NCBI GenBank assembly: GCA_904420025.1 | Contig: CAJFTW010000047.1 | Coordinates: 1 to 47,871 of the forward strand | DNA: 47,871 bases | From: Candidatus Pseudolachnospira avium | GTDB lineage: Bacteria > Bacillota > Clostridia > Lachnospirales > Lachnospiraceae | Direction: 5' to 3' | In this document: one piece after another, positions 41,362 to 47,871 of the stretch | Layout of the letters: each line of letters begins with the position of its first letter | Position numbering within the stretch: the first letter of the stretch is position 1 | Notes under the pieces: model-generated | The model's database searches: none | Seen by the model: the letters and a program-made list of their open reading frames with translations, nothing else | What the model was told of the DNA's origin: nothing | Translations under genes and position numbers: made by a program

Positions 41362-42292
41362 AATTCAAAACGACCTGCCCGCCCGGGCCGAGCTGGAGCG
41401 GGAGAACATCTTCGTCATGGACGAGACCCGGGCCCTGTCCCAGGACATCCGCCCCCTGGAGATCCTGATCCTGAACCTGATGCCCATCAAGCAGGACACG
41501 GAGACCCAGCTGTTCCGGGCTTTCTCCAACACGCCGCTGCAGGTGGACATCACCCTGATGCACACCTCCAGCCATCAGTCCAAGAACACCTCCTCCGTCC
41601 ACCTGAACAAGTTTTATGTGACGTTCCCGGAGGTGCAGGACAAGATGTTTGACGGCATGATCATCACCGGCGCCCCGGTGGAGATGATGGCCTTTGAGGA
41701 GGTGGACTACTGGCCGGAGCTGTGCCAGATCATGGAGTGGACCAAGACCCACGTCACCTCCACCATCCATGTGTGCTGGGGGGCCCAGGCCGGCCTGTAC
41801 TATCACTACGGCCTGCAGAAGACTCTGCTGCCCAAAAAGCTTTCCGGCGTCTACAAGCACCACCTGCTGACCCGGGAGATGCCGCTGACCCGGGGCTTTG
41901 ACGACTTCTTCAAGGTGCCCCATTCCCGGAACACCACGGTGCCCCTGGAGGAGATCCAGAAGGTGCCGGAGCTGGTGATCCTGGCCAAATCCTACGAGGC
42001 CGGCGCCTACCTGATCCAGAACAAGAGCGGCACCCAGATCTTTGTCATGGGGCACCCGGAGTACGACCGGATGACCCTGGACAAGGAATACCGTCGGGAT
42101 GTGGCCGCCGGGCTGAACCCGGAGGTCCCGGAAAACTACTATCCGGAGGGGAACCCGGAGAATACCCCGTCCCTGACCTGGCGGCTCCACGCCAACGCCC
42201 TGTACACCAACTGGCTCAACTACTATGTGTACCAGGTGACGCCCTACGACCTGTACGGCACGCCTTTTCCTGCGGAGGCTGGAAAACAGTAA
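41351..42292 (+). CDS. metAA: Homoserine O-acetyltransferase (MetA family, acetyl-specific)
   Basis: The 313-residue MetA-family enzyme acylates homoserine in methionine synthesis. The catalytic residues are in register with the known family: Cys142 (HVCWGAQAG), His235 and Glu237 (MGHPEYD). Residue 111 is Glu (TGAPVE), which in this family marks acetyl-CoA use, where Gly marks succinyl-CoA use. The ATG at 41351 has GGAGG upstream and overlaps the previous gene by 11 bases. A terminator follows. Confidence 0.95.
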   Translation: MPIKIQNDLPARAELERENIFVMDETRALSQDIRPLEILILNLMPIKQDTETQLFRAFSNTPLQVDITLMHTSSHQSKNTSSVHLNKFYVTFPEVQDKMFDGMIITGAPVEMMAFEEVDYWPELCQIMEWTKTHVTSTIHVCWGAQAGLYYHYGLQKTLLPKKLSGVYKHHLLTREMPLTRGFDDFFKVPHSRNTTVPLEEIQKVPELVILAKSYEAGAYLIQNKSGTQIFVMGHPEYDRMTLDKEYRRDVAAGLNPEVPENYYPEGNPENTPSLTWRLHANALYTNWLNYYVYQVTPYDLYGTPFPAEAGKQ

Positions 42293-42353
42293 GCGGCGGC
42301 GTTCCCCTTACCAAAAACGAACCAAAACTTCCTGCGTTCCGGCAGGAAATGCA

Positions 42354-42383
42354 GACCGGCTCTTGACAGGAGCCGGTCTTTTT
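42354..42383 (+). terminator. Terminator after metAA
   Basis: Stem GACCGGCTC / GAGCCGGTC (9 bases) with loop TTGACAG is followed by TTTTT (42379-42383). The loop contains a TTGACA that also forms the -35 box of the next gene. Confidence 0.92.
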
Positions 42384-42421
42384 GCTATGCTTAGCCCATC
42401 TATTTAGCATTACTAATTAGT
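42363..42421 (+). promoter_or_regulatory. Promoter overlapping the metAA terminator, and PadR operator candidate
   Basis: TTGACA (42363-42368), exactly 17 bases, then TATGCT (42386-42391). The -35 box is in the terminator loop and the terminator right arm and T-run form the spacer. Downstream, ACTAATTAGT (42412-42421) is a perfect palindrome 20 bases before the PadR start and is a candidate operator. Confidence 0.7.
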
Positions 42422-42441
42422 TTCGGAAAGGAGTTGAGGCC

Positions 42442-42804
42442 ATGGACGACCGCTACATCCAGCAGTTCAAAAAGGGCTCCCTGGAGATGATCCTCCTCTC
42501 CCTCATCGGCCGGAAAGAGACCTACGGCTATGAGATTCTCACGGAGCTGAACCAGAAAGGGGCGGAGGTGCTGGGCTTTGCCAAGGAGGGAACCGTGTAT
42601 CCCATCCTGTACCGGCTTCAGAACGCCGGGCTGATCCAGTGCCGCCTGGCGCCGGCTGCCGCCAACGGGGGCACCAAAAAATACTACTCCCTTACGCCCC
42701 AGGGAAGGGAAACCCTGGAAGAGCTGACACAGTTCTGGAACCGTTACAAAGCCTGTGTGGACCGTTTCCTCACAGACTGGGAAAAGCAGGAGGTGGCATT
42801 ATGA
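42442..42804 (+). CDS. PadR-family transcriptional regulator (second module)
   Basis: The 120-residue winged-helix protein has the PadR pattern: LLSLIGRKETYGYEILTELN, GTVYPILYRLQNAGLI and GTKKYYSLTPQGRE. The start has AAAGGAG upstream. It overlaps the HAAS-type gene as ATGA, the same arrangement as the PadR-HAAS pair at 23 kb. It probably represses its own operon. Confidence 0.93.
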   Translation: MDDRYIQQFKKGSLEMILLSLIGRKETYGYEILTELNQKGAEVLGFAKEGTVYPILYRLQNAGLIQCRLAPAAANGGTKKYYSLTPQGRETLEELTQFWNRYKACVDRFLTDWEKQEVAL

Positions 42805-43256
42805 GCAGAAAAGACGAATATCTCCGGCAGGTGCGGCGGGCACTGACCGTCTCCCGCCGTCAGAAAGTGGAAATCCTCCGGGACCTGGAGGAGGCCTTTG
42901 CCTCCGGCCGGGAGCATGGGGAAGCGGAGGAACAGGTGGCGGAGCGTCTGGGATCTCCCGAAGAGTTTGCCGCCTGTATCCAGGAACAGCTGGAGCCGCC
43001 GGGACAGCGGCAGCACCGGCAGAGGTTTTGCATTGGCACCCTGCTGTTCCCGGCCTTGGCCGCCTTTGCCCTGTGGTTTTACCTGCAGAGCCTTCGCTTT
43101 CCCAAAGGCATCATCGGCCAGGCCAACAGCACCACCACCATCTGGGTCTCCGGCCCTGCCTGGGACCTGCTGCCGATGATTCTGCTGCCGGTGGCCGGCC
43201 TGGCGGCTCTGGCGGCAGCCATCTTCTTTACCCTGCGTTATTTCCGGAAAAAATAG
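42801..43256 (+). CDS. HAAS/DUF1700-type small membrane protein, partner of PadR
   Basis: The 151-residue protein starts with a HAAS-like helical domain (EYLRQVRRALTVSRRQKVEI, ERLGSPEEFAACIQEQL; about 1-72) and then has two membrane segments. The ATG at 42801 has AGGAGG upstream and overlaps the PadR stop. Such PadR-HAAS pairs are frequent in Firmicutes; function unknown. Confidence 0.88.
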   Translation: MSRKDEYLRQVRRALTVSRRQKVEILRDLEEAFASGREHGEAEEQVAERLGSPEEFAACIQEQLEPPGQRQHRQRFCIGTLLFPALAAFALWFYLQSLRFPKGIIGQANSTTTIWVSGPAWDLLPMILLPVAGLAALAAAIFFTLRYFRKK

Positions 43257-43270
43257 AGGGGGACGCATCC

Positions 43271-43753
43271 ATGAAAAGATACACTTATGTTAGGAATCGC
43301 TGTTTGGCCCTTTCCGCCTTGCTCTTCCTGCTTCTGATAGCGGCGGCAGGCTGTTCCGGCCCTGCCGCGCCGGAGGCCTCCACCGCCGCCCTGACACAAA
43401 TTCCTGCCTCCCAGTGGCCGGAAAATTCTTATACTGCGCTGCTGCCCCAGCCGGAACACGGGCAGGTAACCGCCCTTTACGAGACCGCTGACGGCAGCAG
43501 CCTGGGAATTACCCTGGCAGATTTGACCCGTGAGGAGGCCCAGGCCTATCAGGGCCAGTTGGAGCAAGCCGGATTCACGCTCCAGTTTTCGGAGAAGGAG
43601 GAGGCTTCCGCCGGCGTGATCCTGCAGCAGGAGGATGTAACGGTCAGCCTGGCCTACGGGGATGGCACCATGGGAATCTGGATCACACTACGTTCTCCGG
43701 ATTCCCCCCTTGACACAGAGAGCTATTGGATGTATTATAACACTGTTACATAG
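43271..43753 (+). CDS. Putative lipoprotein of unknown function
   Basis: The 160-residue protein has a positively charged start, a hydrophobic stretch and a lipobox-like AAGC at about residues 25-28, then a Pro/Ala-rich linker. The mature part (SQWPENSYTALLPQPEHGQV, TREEAQAYQGQLEQAGF) looks like small secreted lipoproteins co-encoded with PadR modules, but I do not recognise a named family with certainty. It follows the HAAS-type gene by 14 bases and ends inside the promoter region of the tetR-like gene. Confidence 0.8.
   Translation: MKRYTYVRNRCLALSALLFLLLIAAAGCSGPAAPEASTAALTQIPASQWPENSYTALLPQPEHGQVTALYETADGSSLGITLADLTREEAQAYQGQLEQAGFTLQFSEKEEASAGVILQQEDVTVSLAYGDGTMGIWITLRSPDSPLDTESYWMYYNTVT
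43710..43748 (+). promoter_or_regulatory. Promoter and candidate operator of the TetR gene
   Basis: TTGACA (43710-43715), 17-base spacer, TATTAT (43733-43738) lie inside the 3' end of the lipoprotein gene. TAACA-C-TGTTA (43738-43748), an 11-base palindrome, follows directly and CACTGTTA recurs at 43753-43761. These may be TetR autoregulatory sites. Confidence 0.65.
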
Positions 43754-43774
43754 CACTGTTATACGGAGGCTGAC

Positions 43775-44392
43775 ATGGAAGAAAAATCACCGGATACCTT
43801 AGGAAGGATACAGCAGGCCGCTTTGGAGGAATTTTCCGAGAAAGGTTTTCTCGGCGCTTCTCTGCGGCAGATTGTAAAGGACGCCGGGGTGACCACCGGG
43901 GCGTTTTACGGCTATTATTCCAGCAAGGAAGCGCTGTTTGCCGCCATTGTAGAGCCCCACGCCGCTGCCCTCATGGGAAGGTTTATGGAAGCCCAGACCT
44001 GCTTTGCCCAGCTGCCGGAGGAAGAACAGCCGGCGCACATGGGGGAAGCCTCCGGCCACTATGTGGACTGGATGGTGGACTACATCTGCCAGCACCGGGA
44101 GCCGGTCAAGCTGCTGCTGTGCCGGGCGGAAGGGACCTCCTATGAGCACTTTATCCACAATATGGTGGAGGTGGAAGTAGAGTCCACCCTCCAATATATG
44201 GAAGTGCTCCGCCGGCTGGGGAAAGACATCCCTCCCTTGGACCGCTCTCTCTGCCATATCATCGCCAGCGGGATGTTCAGCGGGCTCTTTGAGATCGTGA
44301 TCCACGACATGCCCCGTGAACAGGCGATCCGGGACGTGACGCAGTTCCGGAACTTCTACACAGCCGGTTGGCTGAAATTGATGGGACAATAG
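43775..44392 (+). CDS. TetR-family transcriptional regulator
   Basis: The 205-residue protein has an N-terminal TetR HTH (ALEEFSEKGFLGASLRQIVK, DAGVTTGAFYGYYSSKEALF; about 13-58) and an all-helical ligand-binding domain. GGAGG precedes the ATG. It lies 59 bases upstream of the ABC exporter pair and probably represses it through the palindrome at 44413-44430. Confidence 0.94.
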   Translation: MEEKSPDTLGRIQQAALEEFSEKGFLGASLRQIVKDAGVTTGAFYGYYSSKEALFAAIVEPHAAALMGRFMEAQTCFAQLPEEEQPAHMGEASGHYVDWMVDYICQHREPVKLLLCRAEGTSYEHFIHNMVEVEVESTLQYMEVLRRLGKDIPPLDRSLCHIIASGMFSGLFEIVIHDMPREQAIRDVTQFRNFYTAGWLKLMGQ

Positions 44393-44407
44393 TCCTATCT
44401 TTTTTAC

Positions 44408-44435
44408 TTGTGAGTTAGTTATAACTAACTATTAA
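44408..44435 (+). promoter_or_regulatory. Promoter of the ABC exporter pair with a TetR-type operator in its spacer
   Basis: TTGTGA (44408-44413) and TATTAA (44430-44435) flank a perfect 18-base palindrome AGTTAGTTATAACTAACT (44413-44430). The palindrome fills the space between the -35 and -10 boxes, a classical repressor position. The ABC start is 17 bases after the -10 box, so the 5' leader is short. Confidence 0.78.
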
Positions 44436-44451
44436 TAAGGAGGTTGTTTCT

Positions 44452-46254
44452 ATGGAGAAACGAAAAAGGAATGATGTGGCGGCTTTGCTGGACTATGCGG
44501 GCAGCCACAAGGGCCTGACCTTTCTGGGGCTGGCCCTGTCGGCAGTGTCCATGCTGCTGAGCATGGCACCGTATATCTGCATCTGGCTGGCAGCGCGGGA
44601 TCTGATTGCCGCGGCGCCAAACTGGGCCCGGGCGGAGAACGTCGCGCAATACGGTTGGCTGGCTTTTGCCTTCGCAGTGGGCGGCATTGTACTGTATTTT
44701 GCGGGCCTGATCTGTACCCATCTGGCGGCCTTCCGCACGGCGTCCAATATCCGCAAGCAGGGCGTGGCCCATGTGATGAAGGCCCCCCTGGGCTATTTTG
44801 ACGCCAATGCCTCCGGGCTCATCCGGGGGCGGCTGGATGCGGCGGCCGCCGATACCGAAACGCTGCTGGCCCACAACCTGGCGGATATTGTAGGCACCGT
44901 AGTGCTGTTTGCCGCCATGCTGGTGCTGATGTTCGTCTTCGACTGGCGGATGGGGGCAGCCTGCCTGCTGGCGGCGGTGATTTCCGTGATCGCCATGTTC
45001 TCCATGATGGGTGGCAAAAACGCCCGGCTGATGGCAGAATACCAGGCAGCCCAGGACTGCATGACCAAGGCGGGCACCGAGTACGTCCGGGGCATTCCCG
45101 TGGTGAAAATCTTTCAGCAGACGGTTTACTCCTTCAAGGCGTTTCAACAGGCTATTGAAGATTACAGCAGCAAGGCCGAGCATTACCAGGCGGACGTCTG
45201 CCGGATCCCCCAGGCCATCAACCTGACTTTCACCGAAGGCGCCTTTGTCTTTCTGGTACCGATGGCGCTGTTTCTGGCGCCGGGCGCCCTGGCCAGCGGT
45301 GATTTTGCCGGTTTTGTCACCAATTTCGCCTTTTATGCGGTGTTTTCCGCCATCATCTCCACGGCACTGGCCCGCATTATGTTCGCCTCCGCCGGGACAA
45401 TGCTGGCCCACACGTCCCTGGGGCGCATCAACCAGGTGATGGACGCCCCTACCCTGGAAGCACCGGCTCACCCGCAAACGCCCCATGGCAACCGGGTGGA
45501 ATTCAAGGACGTAAGCTTCACCTACGACGGTGCGGAAATGCCCGCCCTCTCCCACGTTTCCTTTACCGCGGAGCCGGGGCAGACCGTGGCGCTGGTGGGC
45601 CCCTCCGGCGGCGGCAAGACCACCGCTGCCAGCCTGATCCCCCGGTTCTGGGACGCCACCTCCGGCACCGTGAAGGTAGGCGGCGTGGATGTGAAGCAGG
45701 TGGATCCCCATGTGCTCATGGATCAGGTGGCCTTCGTATTCCAGAACAGCCATCTGTTCAAGGCGTCCATCCTGGAAAACGTCCGGGCCGCCCGGCCGGA
45801 CGCAACGCGGGAGCAGGTGCTGGCCGCCCTGCAGGCCGCTCAGTGCCAGGATATACTGGAGAAACTGCCGGACGGCCTTGACACCCAGATCGGTTCCGAA
45901 GGCACCTATCTCTCCGGAGGGGAGCAGCAGCGCATTGCCCTGGCCCGGGCCATTTTGAAGGACGCGCCTATTGTGGTGCTGGACGAGGCCACCGCCTTTG
46001 CCGACCCGGAAAACGAGGTGCTGATCCAGAAAGCCTTTGCCACGCTGACCAAGGGCCGCACCGTCATCCTGATCGCCCACCGCCTGTCCACCGTTGTGGG
46101 GGCAGACAAGATCATCGTCCTGGAGGAAGGGCGCATTGCCGAGCAGGGGACGCACAAAGAACTCACCGCTGCGGGCGGGCTGTATGCCCGGATGTGGGCG
46201 GATTACAACCGGGCGGTTCAGTGGAAAATTACCAGTGAAAAGGAGGCGATGTAA
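44452..46254 (+). CDS. ABC exporter half-transporter (membrane domain plus ATPase), first of a pair
   Basis: The 600-residue protein has a six-helix type-1 exporter membrane domain (about 15-320) and a C-terminal ATPase. Walker A is GPSGGGKTT near residue 383, signature LSGGEQQR near 488, Walker B IVVLDEA, and the switch histidine is present in LIAHRLST. The D-loop reads AFADPENE. It is followed without a gap by a second half-transporter, so a heterodimeric exporter of the lipid/drug/siderophore type is likely. Starts with AAGGAGG upstream. TetR control is inferred. Confidence 0.93.
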   Translation: MEKRKRNDVAALLDYAGSHKGLTFLGLALSAVSMLLSMAPYICIWLAARDLIAAAPNWARAENVAQYGWLAFAFAVGGIVLYFAGLICTHLAAFRTASNIRKQGVAHVMKAPLGYFDANASGLIRGRLDAAAADTETLLAHNLADIVGTVVLFAAMLVLMFVFDWRMGAACLLAAVISVIAMFSMMGGKNARLMAEYQAAQDCMTKAGTEYVRGIPVVKIFQQTVYSFKAFQQAIEDYSSKAEHYQADVCRIPQAINLTFTEGAFVFLVPMALFLAPGALASGDFAGFVTNFAFYAVFSAIISTALARIMFASAGTMLAHTSLGRINQVMDAPTLEAPAHPQTPHGNRVEFKDVSFTYDGAEMPALSHVSFTAEPGQTVALVGPSGGGKTTAASLIPRFWDATSGTVKVGGVDVKQVDPHVLMDQVAFVFQNSHLFKASILENVRAARPDATREQVLAALQAAQCQDILEKLPDGLDTQIGSEGTYLSGGEQQRIALARAILKDAPIVVLDEATAFADPENEVLIQKAFATLTKGRTVILIAHRLSTVVGADKIIVLEEGRIAEQGTHKELTAAGGLYARMWADYNRAVQWKITSEKEAM

Positions 46255-47871
46255 ATGTTCGGCCAAAAGTTTCAACGGAAATATGCCCTGACCGACCAGG
46301 GCGTGCGGAATGCCAAAAAAGGCACGTTCTGGACGGTGATCGTCAACCTGATCGTCATGGGCGGCGTCAGCATCCTGTACTGGATGATGTCCGGCTTCAT
46401 GGGGACGCTGACAGGCGGAGAACCGCTGCCCAGTGTGACACTGGCCATCGGGCTGGTGCTCCTTTTTGTGATTCTTTCCTTTGTGACCCATCTGCAACAG
46501 TACAGGGCCACCTATGGGCTGGTGTACAACGAGGTCAAAGCCACCCGGCTGAGCCTGGCGGAACGGCTGCGCAAGCTGCCCTTGGGGTACTTCGGCAAGC
46601 GGGATCTGGCCGACCTCACCGAAACCCTCATGGGGGATGTTAACCGCATGGAGCACGTCTGGAGCCATGTGCTGGGGTATCTGTACGGCGCCTATATTTC
46701 CACCGCGCTCATTGCCGTCTGCCTGCTGATCTATGACTGGCGGCTGGCGATTGCCTGCCTCTGGGGTGTCCCGGTGGCCTTCGGACTGCTGTTCGGGAGC
46801 CGGAAGCTGGCTGCCCGAGCTTCCGAGCGGACGAAAAAAGCCGCCGTCCGGGTCTCCGACGGCATCCAGGAGGCGCTGGAGAATGTACGGGAGATCCGCG
46901 CCACCAATCAGGAGGATCGGTATCTTGCCGGGCTGAACCAAAAAATAGACGAGCATGAACGCATCATGATCCAAGGGGAACTGTCCACCGGCCTGTTTGT
47001 CAACGCCGCCAGCGTGATCATGCGGCTGGGTGTGGCGACCACCATCCTGGTTGGGGCAAACCGGATCCTTTCCGGACAGATTGACTTTATGCTGCTGTTC
47101 CTGTTCCTGCTGGTCATCACCCGGGTCTACGCCCCCTTTGACCAGAGCCTGGCGCTGATTGCGGAGATGTTCATATCCCAGGTGTCGGCCGACCGCATGA
47201 ACGAGATCTATGATACCCCCACCGCGGAAGGCGCCGAAGTGTTCCGGCCCCAGGGCCATGACATTGTATTTGAGCATGTGCGCTTTTCCTATGATGAGAA
47301 GGAGATCCTGCACGACGTGAGCTTTACCGCCAGGGAGGGGCAAGTGACGGCGCTGGTGGGCCCCTCCGGTTCGGGCAAGAGTACCTGCGCCCGGCTTGCC
47401 GCCCGGCTGTGGGACGTCACCGGAGGCGCCATTCGGGTGGGCGGTGTGGACATTTCCACCGTGGACCCGGAGGTGCTGCTGAGCGATTACTCCATGGTCT
47501 TTCAGGACGTGGTGCTGTTTGACGACACGGTAATGGAAAACATCCGCCTGGGCAAACACGGCGCTACGGATGAGGAGGTTCGGGCTGCCGCCAAAGCCGC
47601 CAACTGCGACGAGTTTGTCCAGCGGCTGCCCCAGGGCTACGACACTCCCATTGGGGAGAACGGGGCCAAGCTTTCCGGCGGGGAACGGCAGCGGATCTCC
47701 ATTGCCCGTGCCCTGCTGAAGGACGCCCCCATTGTGCTGCTGGACGAGGCAACCGCAAGCCTTGACGTGGAGAACGAGACCAAGGTGCAGGGGGCTCTCT
47801 CCCGCCTGCTGGCGGGCAAGACCGTGCTGGTGATCGCCCCCCGGATGCGCACCGTGGAGGCGGCGGAGAAA
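46255..47871 (+). CDS. ABC exporter half-transporter, second of a pair (partial, C-terminus off window)
   Basis: The 539 visible codons contain a six-helix membrane domain and most of the ATPase: Walker A GPSGSGKST, Q-loop MVFQD, signature LSGGERQR, Walker B IVLLDEATASLD. The switch-loop position reads IAPRMRT with Pro529 (codon CCC) where the family has His (CAC). The start directly follows the previous stop (TAAATG) with AGGAGG upstream. It should form a heterodimer with the preceding protein. The end of the gene lies beyond base 47871. Confidence 0.93.
   Translation, partial: MFGQKFQRKYALTDQGVRNAKKGTFWTVIVNLIVMGGVSILYWMMSGFMGTLTGGEPLPSVTLAIGLVLLFVILSFVTHLQQYRATYGLVYNEVKATRLSLAERLRKLPLGYFGKRDLADLTETLMGDVNRMEHVWSHVLGYLYGAYISTALIAVCLLIYDWRLAIACLWGVPVAFGLLFGSRKLAARASERTKKAAVRVSDGIQEALENVREIRATNQEDRYLAGLNQKIDEHERIMIQGELSTGLFVNAASVIMRLGVATTILVGANRILSGQIDFMLLFLFLLVITRVYAPFDQSLALIAEMFISQVSADRMNEIYDTPTAEGAEVFRPQGHDIVFEHVRFSYDEKEILHDVSFTAREGQVTALVGPSGSGKSTCARLAARLWDVTGGAIRVGGVDISTVDPEVLLSDYSMVFQDVVLFDDTVMENIRLGKHGATDEEVRAAAKAANCDEFVQRLPQGYDTPIGENGAKLSGGERQRISIARALLKDAPIVLLDEATASLDVENETKVQGALSRLLAGKTVLVIAPRMRTVEAAEK

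Noticed and set aside
44425-47559. A 1044-codon open frame on the minus strand
   Set aside because: It lies antisense to both ABC exporter genes, is rich in His/Gln/Gly from reversed GC-rich codons, and shows no family motifs. It is a high-GC shadow.

Overview
The window looks like the chromosome of a GC-rich, anaerobic, low-redox Clostridia-type Firmicute, probably a gut Oscillospiraceae or Lachnospiraceae relative. This rests on gene content: a split glycine decarboxylase (gcvPA/gcvPB), a glycine riboswitch, NifS/NifU/MnmA/Rrf2, a SpoVB-type flippase, PadR-HAAS modules, a GPP34 fragment, DUF362 ferredoxin proteins and strong AGGAGG ribosome binding sites. The lineage is inferred; no rRNA or tRNA gene was seen.

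Region 1 (1-7202) is visibly AT-richer than the rest. It holds a peptide-type ABC transporter operon read leftwards: alpha/beta hydrolase, binding lipoprotein, two permeases and two ATPases, the last cut by the window edge. A LysR regulator diverges from it. Composition changes sharply at about 7.2 kb, so this may be an acquired block.

Region 2 (7268-9609) holds small stress/regulator-type genes: a GyrI-like protein, a TfoX N-terminal-domain protein, a WYL regulator broken by an internal deletion, and a GNAT acetyltransferase.

Region 3 (9808-21140) is metabolic and transport. One rightward operon joins an AprA-like flavoprotein, a two-cluster ferredoxin and an APC permease, with a clear promoter and terminator. 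Next come ogt, a DUF362 Fe-S protein and an AEC carrier. A MatC-like carrier, a hydrolase and a PrpF-family isomerase follow, with a divergent LysR gene. The hydrolase and PrpF promoters share a 33-34 base motif next to the -35 box.

Region 4 (21227-23439) is a PadR-HAAS pair followed by a chain of gene remnants: a GPP34 fragment, a MerR HTH fused in frame to a DinJ-like antitoxin tail, and an internally deleted YafQ toxin.

Region 5 (23783-31036) is a complete glycine-cleavage operon read leftwards: consensus promoter, single-aptamer glycine riboswitch with terminator, gcvT, gcvH, gcvPA, gcvPB, lplA, lpdA, terminator. Its spacers carry short tandem duplications with hairpins, and a related one lies between nifS and nifU.

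Region 6 (31132-38948) has an orphan glycyl-radical activase, a PucR regulator, an SH3/amidase lipoprotein, and the iscR-nifS-nifU-mnmA sulfur-transfer operon.

Region 7 (38987-47871) has a SpoVB-like flippase, a beta-helix acyltransferase-like protein coupled to metAA, a second PadR-HAAS module with a lipoprotein, and a TetR-controlled pair of half-size ABC exporters. The second exporter is cut by the window end and has Pro in place of the switch histidine.
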